Origin: a virus
Strand: one strand, 5' to 3'
Virus record (IMG/VR): IMGVR_UViG_3300048837_001473
Location: 1 to 23,144 of that record
Length of the DNA: 23,144 nt
In this document: positions 7,436 to 15,126 of the stretch, piece after piece
Position numbering within the stretch: the first letter of the stretch is position 1
Layout of the letters: each line of letters begins with the position of its first letter
Notes under the pieces: model-generated
Databases searched by the model: none
Told to the model about the DNA's origin: nothing
What the model saw: only the letters and a program-made list of their open reading frames with translations
Made by a program: the position numbers and the translations under genes

Positions 7436-7824
7436 CAGATCACACACTCCACATAGACCAGGAGCTCGTTTGCGTCCCAGAGGACGAACACGCCATCCTT
7501 GTCAAAGAAGCCCGCGCCCCACGAGCCCGCGGGCGTCGTGGTGTAAGGCGCCAAGGGAACCCGCCGCCGCTGCGGCGTCATGAGCGTGCCCAGCTGGTAC
7601 CCGCTGTCGAACGTCACGGTGTAGGTCCAAGTGCAGTTCGTGGTCGCTGAACCCGCGGCGCCGCCGTCGATCGTGACCCGGACCGCAAAGAGCGGCTGCG
7701 GTGGTTGCCTGGTCCTGGGCCCGCGCAAGGCCGGAAGCTGATCGCCCGGCATGCGCTCCGCCTCGCGCACCACACGCGCGATGCGCTTGGCCGATTCCGG
7801 TGTGAACTTCACGCCCTTTGCCAT
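7435..7824 (-). CDS. Hypothetical tail-region protein
   Basis: The product is 129 aa, starting MAKGVKFTPESAKRIARVVREAER (basic helix) and continuing into beta-rich sequence (FAVRVTIDGG, WTYTVTFDSGYQ, DANELLVYVECVI). It begins six bases after the previous gene and ends in a TGATG overlap with the cysteine-rich gene. The helix-then-beta plan is common among minor tail proteins and whisker-like or adhesin-associated proteins of this gene neighbourhood. No family can be named. Confidence 0.78.
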   Translation of the reverse strand: MAKGVKFTPESAKRIARVVREAERMPGDQLPALRGPRTRQPPQPLFAVRVTIDGGAAGSATTNCTWTYTVTFDSGYQLGTLMTPQRRRVPLAPYTTTPAGSWGAGFFDKDGVFVLWDANELLVYVECVI

Positions 7825-7830
7825 GGTGGA

Positions 7831-8736
7831 TCAGGTGAACGCGAGGGGTGCGAACGCGACCTCGGGATAGAGCTTGTAAGGTCCCAGGACAGCCGGCGCG
7901 TCTGTCGAGTTGGTCATCGCGTTGCCGGCACCGTCGAGCGGCCATGGCTTCGACACGGGCTGGCCATCGCCATCGCGGATAGGGACGAGGGTGTCGGGGC
8001 CGGAATCAAACTCCTCGTATCCGCGATCGAGATACCGCTCTCGCCAACCATCGGCGGCGAACCCCGGATGACCGGTCCGGAACTGGATCTCGTAAGTGAC
8101 GCGGTAGTAGGTGAACGTTCCCTCAGTGATGCGAGGAGCACTCCTGATCGCCAGCCGCGCGTACAGCGCCGGAATCGCGACGGCATCCACATTGAACCCG
8201 GCGGAGTTCACCACGAAGTCATACGCCATGAGGGGTAGGACGGTGGTTCGGAAGAACACGGTCGTCTCGTTGCGCACCACGGTCACCGAGAGCGTGCCCT
8301 TCTCCCGCTGCGGGAGTTCCTCAAACCGCTGGCCGGCGGAGTTCTTCACCTCCAGGGGCGTTGGTGTGGTGAAGTCCTTAAAGATGGCCACGATCTCGGG
8401 GTTCTGGGCCCACTCGTACTCGGGCGGCCGCGTGAGCGGGTTTGGGTCGAAGATCGCGACGTTCGCACCGGGGGTCTTCCATTCGATCGTGATGAGCCAC
8501 TGCAGGCCGTCATCAGCTTCGTCGGTGAGCGAGATCTCCTTCAAGAAGGCGTCGGGATCGTCCGGGTGAGCGCTCCCGACCGTGAACCCCTCGGTTACGA
8601 TCACATGATCGCGGACCTCAACCTCGGTCGCGCGGACATCCGTGATGCACTGATACACGCGGGTGTAGTCGGTGCCGGACTCGGAGGTGACCGACCCCCG
8701 CTGATTGCGCTTCTCGTTGAAGTCGAAGGTTGGCAC
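7831..8736 (-). CDS. Putative distal tail protein
   Basis: The product is 301 aa with a GTG start at 8736, preceded by GGAG at eight bases. It is beta-rich throughout (VEVRDHVIVTEGF, LQWLITIEWKT, FTYYRVTYEIQFRT) and lacks membrane or signal sequences. It follows the tape measure gene by 14 bp, the slot of the distal tail or tail-tip protein in siphoviruses. The assignment rests on position and composition rather than on a recognised domain. Confidence 0.72.
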   Translation of the reverse strand: MPTFDFNEKRNQRGSVTSESGTDYTRVYQCITDVRATEVEVRDHVIVTEGFTVGSAHPDDPDAFLKEISLTDEADDGLQWLITIEWKTPGANVAIFDPNPLTRPPEYEWAQNPEIVAIFKDFTTPTPLEVKNSAGQRFEELPQREKGTLSVTVVRNETTVFFRTTVLPLMAYDFVVNSAGFNVDAVAIPALYARLAIRSAPRITEGTFTYYRVTYEIQFRTGHPGFAADGWRERYLDRGYEEFDSGPDTLVPIRDGDGQPVSKPWPLDGAGNAMTNSTDAPAVLGPYKLYPEVAFAPLAFT

Positions 8737-8750
8737 CAGACGCTCTCCGC

Positions 8751-10238
8751 CTACAGGTCGACAACGACGTCCTCGTTTTCAACGAGGTCCGAGATCCCGC
8801 CATCAATGCTCTTGAGGACCCGGGTCGATTCCTTCGCGGTGTCGTGGTTCCGCCGCAGCCACGACGTGACCGCTTCGAATCCGCTCTCCGCCTGGGCTGC
8901 CTCGGCCTCTGCCGAACCAGCCCGGATGAGCCCGACGTCGCCGCCGGTGTAAGACCCGACCTCGCTGACCTCAAGCTCCAGGTCCGCGATCTGGGCCTTC
9001 ACCGCATCCGCCGCGGTCTGCACACCCTTGAACAGATCCTGGCTGTACGCCTCGGGCTTGGGGGCCCTAGCGGCGATCGTCTGCGCTGCCTCCTCGGCCT
9101 TCGCGCGAACATCAGCGAAGTACTTCGCAACCGCATCCGCGCGGGAAGGTCCTGTCCAGATGGCATCGATCTTGTCCGCGGCCTCGTTGGCGACGTCGTT
9201 GAGACCAGCATCAAGGCCATCGACAAAGGCCTGCGCTTGTGCGGCGGCGTCGACCAGGCCCTGGGGGAGGTAGTCTGACGCGAGATCCACGAGCTTCGTG
9301 ATGGACTTGATCAGCATGGACGAGGGCAGGAGCATCGCTTTGAGCGATGCCACACCCGCGATCTTCAGGCCATACCACGCGATCTTGCCGTAATCAATCA
9401 CATCCGTGAGCTGTGCCACCGTGCCCGCAACCCACTCGACGGCCGTGATGATCTTGTCGCCCGCGCCCTTGCCATCGGTTCCCCACTTCACGAACGCCGT
9501 TGCGGCGGCGTCGATGTACGGCGAGAGCTGAATCACCAGCGTTTGGGCCAGGCCCGTAAACACCGCCTGCATCCGGCTGAGGGAGTCGTTGGCCGCCTCC
9601 ACCTTGGCGGCGTCGATGCGGGAGAACGTAAGGCCGAGCTTCTCGGCCTCGGTCTGCATCTGCTCGAGGCCCGCCGCGCCGCCGTTCAGGACGTTGATCA
9701 TCGCGGCGCCCTGGCCGCCGAAGATCTGCATCGCGTAGGTCGCGCGAGTGGTGGGGTTCTCGACCTTCGCCATCGCGTCGGCGAGGACCTTGAGCTGGTT
9801 CTCCGGGGTGAGTTCCGCGAGCTTTGCGGCGTCGATGTTCAGCCCGGCGAGCGCGGCACGGGCCCGCCCGGTTCCCTGAGCGGCCATCCCGACGTTTTTG
9901 ACCATCGTCTGCACGGAGGTGTTGAACGCCTCCGTGCCCACGCCGGCGAGGCGTGCCCCGTGCTGGAGTCCGATGAGGGCCTCGGTGGTGAAGCCGAGCG
10001 AGTCCGCGGTCTTGGCGACGGCGTCCATCTCTTCCGCGATGTTCTTCAGGCCCGCGACGCTCACCCCGATCCCGATGGCGCCCGCGATCGCCGCCACCTT
10101 CCCCGTGATGAATGAGCCAGCGCCACCCACGCTCGCGGCATACCCGCGCACCATGCGCGACGCACGCTTGAGGCCCTTCTCGAGCCCCTTCGTGTTCGCG
10201 CCCACAAGGGCTGACAGACTGCCGATGACCTTGGCCAC
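8751..10238 (-). CDS. Phage tail tape measure protein
   Basis: The product is 495 aa with a GTG start at 10238; GAGG lies eight bases upstream, within the end of the T frame. Helical sequence rich in Ala, Gly and Gln, starting MAKVIGSLSALVGANTKGLEKGLKRA, is typical of the TP901/lambda-H type core. A hydrophobic segment lies at about 40-66 and a second weakly hydrophobic stretch at about 285-320. The protein sets tail length; at the known rule of roughly 0.15 nm per residue the tail would be about 70 nm, short for a siphovirus. It follows the G/GT chaperone genes as expected. Confidence 0.93.
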   Translation of the reverse strand: MAKVIGSLSALVGANTKGLEKGLKRASRMVRGYAASVGGAGSFITGKVAAIAGAIGIGVSVAGLKNIAEEMDAVAKTADSLGFTTEALIGLQHGARLAGVGTEAFNTSVQTMVKNVGMAAQGTGRARAALAGLNIDAAKLAELTPENQLKVLADAMAKVENPTTRATYAMQIFGGQGAAMINVLNGGAAGLEQMQTEAEKLGLTFSRIDAAKVEAANDSLSRMQAVFTGLAQTLVIQLSPYIDAAATAFVKWGTDGKGAGDKIITAVEWVAGTVAQLTDVIDYGKIAWYGLKIAGVASLKAMLLPSSMLIKSITKLVDLASDYLPQGLVDAAAQAQAFVDGLDAGLNDVANEAADKIDAIWTGPSRADAVAKYFADVRAKAEEAAQTIAARAPKPEAYSQDLFKGVQTAADAVKAQIADLELEVSEVGSYTGGDVGLIRAGSAEAEAAQAESGFEAVTSWLRRNHDTAKESTRVLKSIDGGISDLVENEDVVVDL

Positions 10239-10243
10239 GTGCG

Positions 10244-11004
10244 TTACCTCGCCGGCGGGCGCCGGTTCGGCACCCTAGGCCGCGCCGGAGTCTCGGCGGG
10301 GGGCTTGCGTGCTGTCCGCTTCCCCTTTGTCGCGGCCGTGAGTGCCGCGAGTGCGCGGAAGACGTTGAGTTGATCCTCGACCTTTGTGAAGCCGCCGCCG
10401 CGCTGGCCCTTGCCGCCCTTGCCCCACTGCACGAGGAAGTCATCGATCTTCGGCCGCTTTTTCCCCCTGGGGGTGTAGAGGCTCACCAGCGTGCAACAGA
10501 TCTGGGCCGCGACATAGTCGAGCCGGCGGGGCCCGAGCGGACCCTCGACGCGTTCAAACGCCATCCACTCGGCGAGCTGCTCGGCGTTGAGCTTGGTCAG
10601 GAGCCCATCAACCGATGGCTCGCCCAGCTGCGCCGCTAGGCGGCAGGCGAACCGGCGGGCTGGGCTCCGTCGGATTTTCCCTCAAGCTCTTCCACCGCCC
10701 CTTCGTTCATGCCGTTGAACTGCGCGGCGGCCTCGAAGAGCGTCATGAGGTAGTGGAGGGGGAGACTCCGCAGGTCGGCCTCATCGGCATCGGACGCCAA
10801 GACGCGGACGCCGTTCTTGTCTACCAGAGCGAGCCGAACGAGCCTGGTCATCGAGTCGAGAGCCTTGGGCTTCGTGGCCTGGAAGTCGCTGAAGTCGCAC
10901 GACTCGTCCGCGCCGATCTTGCCCAGGTAGAACGTCTCGCCGTCGATGGTGACGTCCTTCACTTTGGCGCGGCGGATCCTCTCGACGGTTGCCTTGATGC
11001 TCAT
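10244..11004 (-). CDS. Tail assembly chaperone GT fusion (-1 frameshift)
   Basis: Ribosomes slipping back one base at GGGAAAA (10681-10675) continue in an open frame to the TAA at 10244. This adds 143 residues to the first 110 of G, giving 253 aa. The added part contains LTKLNAEQLAEWMAFERVEGPLGPRRLDYVAAQ (shown in part: LAEWMAFERVEGPLG), the signature of lambda-T/phage-tail-T proteins, then a basic C-terminus. The conserved LAEWMAF sequence begins upstream of the only ATG (10564), so separate initiation there would truncate the domain. This supports expression by frameshift. Confidence 0.88.
10622..10681 (-). promoter_or_regulatory. Programmed -1 ribosomal frameshift signal
   Basis: The heptamer G GGA AAA (10681-10675) fits X-XXY-YYZ in the G frame and resembles GGGAAAG of lambda. 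Nine bases downstream a 7-bp stem starts: GCCCAGC (10665-10659) pairs with GCTGGGC (10628-10622), enclosing a GCCGC/GCGGC hairpin (10644-10640 with 10636-10632). The spacing is right for a stimulatory structure. The zero frame stops 12 codons after the slip site, while the -1 frame is open through T. Confidence 0.88.
10636..11004 (-). CDS. Tail assembly chaperone G-like
   Basis: The product is 122 aa, with ATG at 11004 and AGGA ten bases upstream. It corresponds to lambda gpG and similar chaperones that coat the tape measure protein during tail assembly. The N-terminal beta-rich half (VKDVTIDGETFYLGKIGA) and helical C-terminal half (PLHYLMTLFEAAAQF) fit the family. It lies between the major tail protein and the tape measure gene. 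Near its end (codons 109-110) is the slippery heptamer GGGAAAA, which moves a fraction of ribosomes into the T frame. Confidence 0.85.
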   Translation of the reverse strand: MSIKATVERIRRAKVKDVTIDGETFYLGKIGADESCDFSDFQATKPKALDSMTRLVRLALVDKNGVRVLASDADEADLRSLPLHYLMTLFEAAAQFNGMNEGAVEELEGKSDGAQPAGSPAA

Positions 11005-11071
11005 GGGGTCTGGTCCTGGACAGGAGACGGCGGTAGGGGGGACGGGGAGCGGCGGTCACCGCGGCCACGGA

Positions 11072-11482
11072 TCACGGGGGCTCGATGACCACGACCTCGC
11101 CGGTGGGCGTGACCTCGACCTCGCCGATGATCAGGCCGTCAGGATCCGCGTCGCCGAACTCAAACTTCGTGAGGTGGCCGCTGATCTGCACCAGCGCGTC
11201 ACCGCCATCGAAGGGGTACGTGATCACCCAGGCCTGGACGGCCGAGTCGGGATCGACGTGCGGCATGATCTGGGTGAGGTTGGCCGGCGTCATCTGAATG
11301 GTGAAGGTGAGCGGCTCCCCCTTGGCAAGTGTCTTCCGCAGCGTGCGGAACTTGTTTGCCAGCCCGTGGTGGGTGGTTTCGATGGTGTCGATCGTGATGC
11401 CGTTCCACTTCAGCGCCACGAGGTTGCCGATGTTGGAGGCGTTCACGGAGACCTGGGTTCCAAACGCGAGTGATTCTGCCAT
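11072..11482 (-). CDS. Major tail protein candidate
   Basis: The product is 136 aa. The ATG at 11482 has GGAG eight bases upstream. It is beta-rich and begins MAESLAFGTQVSVNASNIGN, with later strands EPLTFTIQMTP, QAWVITYPF and DGLIIGEVEVTPTGEVVVIEPP, matching the small tail-tube proteins of siphoviruses. Its position between the tail-terminator-like gene and the G chaperone is the standard slot for the tube protein. Family recognition is by plan and position. Confidence 0.8.
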   Translation of the reverse strand: MAESLAFGTQVSVNASNIGNLVALKWNGITIDTIETTHHGLANKFRTLRKTLAKGEPLTFTIQMTPANLTQIMPHVDPDSAVQAWVITYPFDGGDALVQISGHLTKFEFGDADPDGLIIGEVEVTPTGEVVVIEPP

Positions 11483-11485
11483 GGG

Positions 11486-11908
11486 TCAGGCTCCAGCTAC
11501 CGGCTTGCGGAAACAAATGAAGTTCATCGCCACTTGGTGCAGGACGACGTCCGAGTTGTCGTCCTTGAAGTCGGGAACATCCGCCGCGTCGTCATAAAGC
11601 CACCTTAGCCCCCCGGGGCTCTGCTGGCCGTCAAGCGCGATGTCTACCAGCTCGGCGATCTCGCTCGCTCGATCGACGTCGACATCGAACACGGAGATCA
11701 GCCACTCCTGGCGGTCGGCCTTGATGCGGCCGGGCACGGCCCGCTGGTCGTGTGTCCGCGGCCGCGGCGCGCTGTTGAGCTGATAGGTGATGTACGGCTC
11801 GGCCGCGTTGAGCGGAGCAAGGCCCGGGAAGATGCGATCGCCGACGAAGCCGGCGATCTGAGCATTGGCCAGGAGCAATCCGCGTAGGTCTTCACGCTGT
11901 GCCTTCAC
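11486..11908 (-). CDS. Tail terminator / completion protein (DUF3168-like)
   Basis: The product is 140 aa. The GTG at 11908 overlaps the previous TGA and is preceded by a strong GAGGAGG. The sequence LRGLLLANAQIAGFVGDRIFPGL, then YITYQLNSAPRPRTHD and DRQEWLISVFDVDVDRASEIAELVDIALDG, follows the DUF3168 plan of siphovirus tail-completion proteins that cap the tail tube. Its place between the gp10-like gene and the tube gene agrees. Confidence 0.83.
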   Translation of the reverse strand: MKAQREDLRGLLLANAQIAGFVGDRIFPGLAPLNAAEPYITYQLNSAPRPRTHDQRAVPGRIKADRQEWLISVFDVDVDRASEIAELVDIALDGQQSPGGLRWLYDDAADVPDFKDDNSDVVLHQVAMNFICFRKPVAGA

Positions 11909-12390
11909 GCAACCTCCTCGAGACCGCGCCGGATCTCCTGGTTGAGAATCTGAACCGCCCTCGCCTGCGTCGCCATGACCGCGGACCGCAGGAACCGCTT
12001 GGGCGGAGAGCCCGGGTGCATCCACATCACCTTCCGGTTCCGGCCCGTCATGATCACGTGCGGCTCAACCCCGCCTTCGACCAGGTGCGAGTAGAGATTG
12101 GGCTTGCTGTTGATGCCCTGGCCCCAGAGGTTGGTCCGGGCAAAGCCCATGTCGGACCTCGGACCCACGATCGCCACTGCTGTATGGCGGTAGCTCTTCG
12201 CCTTTAGGTCGATCGACTTCTTGAGGTGGCCGGCGTCCACGGGCGCGCGGGCCTTGATCGCCTGGCGGATGGGCCGAGCCGCCTTCGTGACCGCGGGGCG
12301 GAGGATCTTCTTCCGGATCGCGGGCGCGATGCGATCCAGCCGCTTGAGCAGGGCCTTGTCGCCGACGATGCGGATATCACCCTTGCTCAT
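11905..12390 (-). CDS. HK97 gp10-like head-tail/tail protein
   Basis: The product is 161 aa, ATG at 12390 in an ATGA overlap with the previous stop. Sequence IRKKILRPAVTKAARPIRQAIKARAPVDAGHLKKSI is the classic N-terminal half of the HK97 gp10 family, including APVDAGHLKKSI. The C-terminal part has YSHLVEGGVEPHVI and HPGSPPKRFLRSAV, also typical. These proteins act at the head-tail junction in tailed phages. The start overlap and position in the connector block support the call. Confidence 0.92.
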   Translation of the reverse strand: MSKGDIRIVGDKALLKRLDRIAPAIRKKILRPAVTKAARPIRQAIKARAPVDAGHLKKSIDLKAKSYRHTAVAIVGPRSDMGFARTNLWGQGINSKPNLYSHLVEGGVEPHVIMTGRNRKVMWMHPGSPPKRFLRSAVMATQARAVQILNQEIRRGLEEVA

Positions 12391-12713
12391 GGCGCGGTCT
12401 CGGTGCAGATCAGCTCAACTTCGCGATCGCGGGGGCTGTTGGCCGACACGCTCCCGATGTACAGGTATCGCCCGCGGTGCAGGATCCGGTCCTCGGCCTT
12501 CACATCGTCTCGGTGCCGGATCTTCACCAGCCAGGCGTGCCGCGCCTTGACGGCGTTGCCCTCTTGGGCCTCCGCGCCCCCGCGGCTCTCGACACTCGCC
12601 CAGCATGTGCCGCCCGTGATCGGCGCCCAGCTCGCCGTGCGCTGACCGCTGTTTGAGACCGTGTACGTCCGGCGCTCGATCGTGATGACCTGGTCGAGTT
12701 TGCCCGCTCGCAT
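12387..12713 (-). CDS. Head closure / head-tail adaptor (SPP1 gp16-like)
   Basis: The product is 108 aa, starting MRAGKLDQVITIERRTYTVSN, with WAPITGGTCWASVESRGGAE and a C-terminal ILHRGRYLYIGSVSANSPRDREVELIC. The start GKLDQVITIER and a Trp-Ala centre are hallmarks of the phage head-tail adaptor family. It closes the connector after DNA packaging in known phages. It lies 3 bp after the gp6-like gene and overlaps gp10 by ATGA. Confidence 0.92.
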   Translation of the reverse strand: MRAGKLDQVITIERRTYTVSNSGQRTASWAPITGGTCWASVESRGGAEAQEGNAVKARHAWLVKIRHRDDVKAEDRILHRGRYLYIGSVSANSPRDREVELICTETAP

Positions 12714-12716
12714 GGA

Positions 12717-13307
12717 TCACTCCGGAACGTACAGCCGGTGGGAGGCCAGGAGCATCGAGACGCCGCGCTCGAGCTGCTTGGACATCGGGCCGATGATCTC
12801 GCCCTCGCGGTTCTCGTACAGATCCCCGATGACCATGAAGACAGCCTGGAGGAGGTCAGCGGGGATGTCCTCCGCCGCGGCGTAGCCGGCGTCGAACGTG
12901 ATCTTGATCGCGCCGGGGAGTTCGGCCGGATCGGGAAGGACAACGCCGTAGGCCGGCGTGACGCGGCACGGCATCGAATCCGGATCGAGCCGGAAGTTCT
13001 CCGGCTCTAGGTCGATGATCTCGGAGCCCTGGTCGACCGTCGCGCTTGCGATCGCGGTCACCGGGTAGCGGTAGAGGTGCACGACCTCGGAGGGGAAAGC
13101 GGGCCAGCTGTCGAAGCTCTGCCGCCAGATCTGGGGCATGAGCGCATGGCCGGCGATGCGTTCGACGTGCTCACGCGCTGCCTTGATGATCCGCGTGATG
13201 AGGGTGTCATCGGCGGCGTGATCGACGCGCAGGTGGACCTTCGCCTCCGCGAGGCTGATCGGCTCCGCGCCGGCATCTTCCACCCGAGTGAGTCCGAGCT
13301 TGCCCAT
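12717..13307 (-). CDS. Head-tail connector protein (gp6-like)
   Basis: The product is 196 aa. The N-terminus EPISLAEAKVHLRVDHAADDTLITRIIKAAREHVERIAG is the typical gp6/phiE125 gp8-like helical start, and the C-terminus (DIPADLLQAVFMVIGDLYENRE) is also characteristic. In HK97-type phages this ring attaches below the portal. The ATG at 13307 has no strong ribosome site. In standard order the major capsid gene would lie immediately upstream, but only short reading frames and a hairpin are there. Confidence 0.92.
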   Translation of the reverse strand: MGKLGLTRVEDAGAEPISLAEAKVHLRVDHAADDTLITRIIKAAREHVERIAGHALMPQIWRQSFDSWPAFPSEVVHLYRYPVTAIASATVDQGSEIIDLEPENFRLDPDSMPCRVTPAYGVVLPDPAELPGAIKITFDAGYAAAEDIPADLLQAVFMVIGDLYENREGEIIGPMSKQLERGVSMLLASHRLYVPE

Positions 13308-13330
13308 GGGGGTCCCCGAGAGGAAGGGCC

Positions 13331-13362
13331 GCGCCCCCGGCGAAACACATTGCCGGGGGCGC
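13331..13362. terminator. Strong intergenic hairpin
   Basis: A perfect 11-bp stem, GCGCCCCCGGC (13331-13341) with GCCGGGGGCGC (13352-13362), encloses a 10-base loop. There is no T run on either strand, so it may be a pause, processing or stability element rather than a full terminator. It lies just upstream of the gp6-like gene. Confidence 0.55.
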
Positions 13363-13376
13363 TCAGCCCAGGTGTA

Positions 13377-13481
13377 TCACTCTGTGTCTTCGCCGTCGTC
13401 CTCGGGTTCTGGCGCCGGCTCCGCCGCCTTCTTGCCCTTGGCGGCCTTGGGCGCCGGGCTGGCAGGCTCGTACTCGTACAT
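13377..13481 (-). pseudogene. Short charged reading frame, possible gene remnant
   Basis: The leftward frame from ATG 13481 to TGA 13377 encodes 34 residues (MYEYEPASPAPKAAKGKKAA then EPAPEPEDDGEDTE). The Lys/Ala then acidic composition looks like the C-terminal tail of a real phage protein. The frame extends upstream only to a stop at about 13523 and no good ribosome site is present (GGAGG lies two bases from the ATG). It could be a tiny gene or the surviving end of a deleted one. The rest of 13308-13577 holds the hairpin and no other convincing gene. Confidence 0.35.
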
Positions 13482-13577
13482 CGCCTCCGTGCCCGTCTTG
13501 GTCTGCCTGACTCGCCGCCTTCAAAGTTGTGCAGCCGTCGGCATCAATGCGGGGCCGCGTGCTGAAGTCAACCCGCC

Positions 13578-13763
13578 TCACTTCGTGCGGGGCTGCTTCT
13601 CGCCCGTCCACATGATGGGCCTGAGCGTCTCGACGCTCGCGCCGCCGCTGGTGTAGGGGGCGTCGATCTTCTTGACCGAGTAGCCCTTGGGGATGCTCAG
13701 CCGCGGCGGCCAGTTCGGGACTGCGGCCTTCGAAGCGACGGCTTGTGGTTTCCGCTTGGGCAC
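13578..13763 (-). CDS. Small basic hypothetical protein
   Basis: The product is 61 aa with a GTG start at 13763, preceded by GGAGG at seven bases. The sequence begins VPKRKPQAVASKAAVPNWPP and includes SIPKGYSVKKIDAPYT and LRPIMWTGEKQPRTK. It is basic and proline-rich. It follows the prohead protease by 14 bp, where HK97-like phages usually have the capsid gene or a small decoration gene. Family unknown. Confidence 0.62.
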   Translation of the reverse strand: MPKRKPQAVASKAAVPNWPPRLSIPKGYSVKKIDAPYTSGGASVETLRPIMWTGEKQPRTK

Positions 13764-13777
13764 GATCTCTCCTCCTG

Positions 13778-14473
13778 TCACGCCCCCGCCTCGGCCATCT
13801 GGATCCGCAGCCGGATCGACTCGTCATCCGCACCCGCCTTCGCGCGGAGTCGATCGAGCGATCGCGCCGCGATGCTGGTGTCGGGATACGCCGGCCACAC
13901 CACGGGCGCGACGTCGACCAGGTCCACTCGCTTGAGCGTCCGCGTCCACATGCCGCCCTCGGCCGGATCCCGGTCCCACCGGTCCTCCACCGTGATGAAC
14001 TTGAAGCTCATCCCGCGGATGTCGCCGCGCTTGATCTGGGCGATGGTGTCGCGGCCAGCCTGGGTGTCCGGCGGATCGATCTCGCAGAGGAGCCCCGTGC
14101 CGTCTTCCTCGACGCGCAGCGTGCCCGCGGCTCGCCGTCCCAGCAGCCATCGCTCATCGTGATGCGTCGCCGCGATCAGATCATCCCCGCGGGCGAGGGA
14201 ATCCTTGAACGCCCCGGGCGCGATGATCTCCCGGAAGTCGTAGATGACCTCGCTCTTGACGTTGAACTTCGCGGCGTAACCGCCGATCTTCGGCGTCCCC
14301 TCCTTGGCCTCGCGCAGCTCAAGGCTCTGCAGGGCCCGCATCTCCACCGTCCCCGGATCGATCGTTCGTGGCATCACATCACTCCTTGGCCGGCTGGGCA
14401 CGCACTTCACCTCGAGCTTGATCACGACGGTTTCGGCGACGGGCACAACGCCCGGGAGGGTGGGTTGGGTCAT
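13778..14473 (-). CDS. HK97-family prohead protease
   Basis: The product is 231 aa from ATG 14473 (AGGAG eight bases upstream, ATGA overlap with the previous stop) or 198 aa from the in-frame ATG 14374 (AAGGAG seven bases upstream). Both starts look usable. The core reads KIGGYAAKFNVKSEV, REIIAPGAFKDSLA, then catalytic His104/105 in ATHHDERWLLGR and Ser156 in RGMSFKFI, followed by LVDVAPVVWPAYPDTSIAAR. These are the known landmarks of the caudoviral serine protease that trims scaffold and capsid during head maturation. Its normal capsid substrate gene is not seen next to it. Confidence 0.94.
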   Translation of the reverse strand: MTQPTLPGVVPVAETVVIKLEVKCVPSRPRSDVMPRTIDPGTVEMRALQSLELREAKEGTPKIGGYAAKFNVKSEVIYDFREIIAPGAFKDSLARGDDLIAATHHDERWLLGRRAAGTLRVEEDGTGLLCEIDPPDTQAGRDTIAQIKRGDIRGMSFKFITVEDRWDRDPAEGGMWTRTLKRVDLVDVAPVVWPAYPDTSIAARSLDRLRAKAGADDESIRLRIQMAEAGA

Positions 14474-15126
14474 GACACCCGCTCCTGTTGTTCCTTCGAG
14501 TACCGCCGCAGACCCTCGGCCGCGTACGCCGCGCGGTCCTGAGGCGGCACGGCCGCGATGCTCAGGATCCGGAAGCAGTCGTTCTCAGACTCCAGGGGCA
14601 CGATCTCGCCCGCCGCGGTGCGCAGGTGGTTCCCCACCGATGCGGCCTGGTGATCGGGGATCCCGTGATGCTCCTTCCAGCGGAGCAGATACCACATCCC
14701 AAACTCGCGCGGGCCGGTCTTGTAGATCTCCATCCAGCCGCGGTTCTGCGGCGTGTAGCGGCTCACCTGGACGGGGATCGGGTAGGTGATGCCATCGGCC
14801 TCCAGGTGGGCAATCACGCTCAGGCTCTTGAAGTAGCGGTTGTGCCCGCTCTTCACCTCAACGAACCGCTCCTCGAGCCCGCCCATCTCCCAGAGCGCGG
14901 CCTTCGCTGCCGGCTTGATGACCGTCGCGTCGATCGACTCGTAGAGCGGGTCACCGTGCCCGGCCGGCGGCAACGGCGCGATGATGTCCAGGTCACCGAT
15001 CTCTTGGAGCCGGCGGCGGACCGAGCCCACGATCGCGCACGCCGACGGGTGCATACCCCATCGCTCAAACAGCACCCTCGCGGCGCCGAGCGCCCATTCG
15101 CAGGAAAGGCGGATGCCAGCGCTCAT
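14470..15126 (-). CDS. PolX-like nucleotidyltransferase
   Basis: The product is 218 aa with ATG at 15126 in an ATGA overlap. It carries GSVRRRLQEIGDLDII (residues 34-49), the GS...DxD metal-binding motif of DNA polymerase beta-type nucleotidyltransferases (D45, D47). The C-terminal half (YKTGPREFGMWYLLRWKEHHG, ENDCFRILSI) also resembles phage proteins of this family. There is no full polymerase fingers/HhH part, so it may transfer nucleotides or repair ends. Its place directly before the prohead protease is odd for a replication gene; one expects portal and terminase there. Confidence 0.83.
   Translation of the reverse strand: MSAGIRLSCEWALGAARVLFERWGMHPSACAIVGSVRRRLQEIGDLDIIAPLPPAGHGDPLYESIDATVIKPAAKAALWEMGGLEERFVEVKSGHNRYFKSLSVIAHLEADGITYPIPVQVSRYTPQNRGWMEIYKTGPREFGMWYLLRWKEHHGIPDHQAASVGNHLRTAAGEIVPLESENDCFRILSIAAVPPQDRAAYAAEGLRRYSKEQQERVS

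Noticed and set aside
10244-10564. T protein as an independent gene starting at ATG 10564
   Set aside because: The conserved LAEWMAF sequence begins before this ATG, there is no ribosome site, and a frameshift signal explains expression.
13363-13833. Leftward 156-codon frame over the protease end and the 61-aa gene
   Set aside because: Most of it is Arg/Gln/Gly-rich shadow sequence of the protease and 61-aa genes. A part near 13500-13580 was kept only as a possible remnant in the findings.
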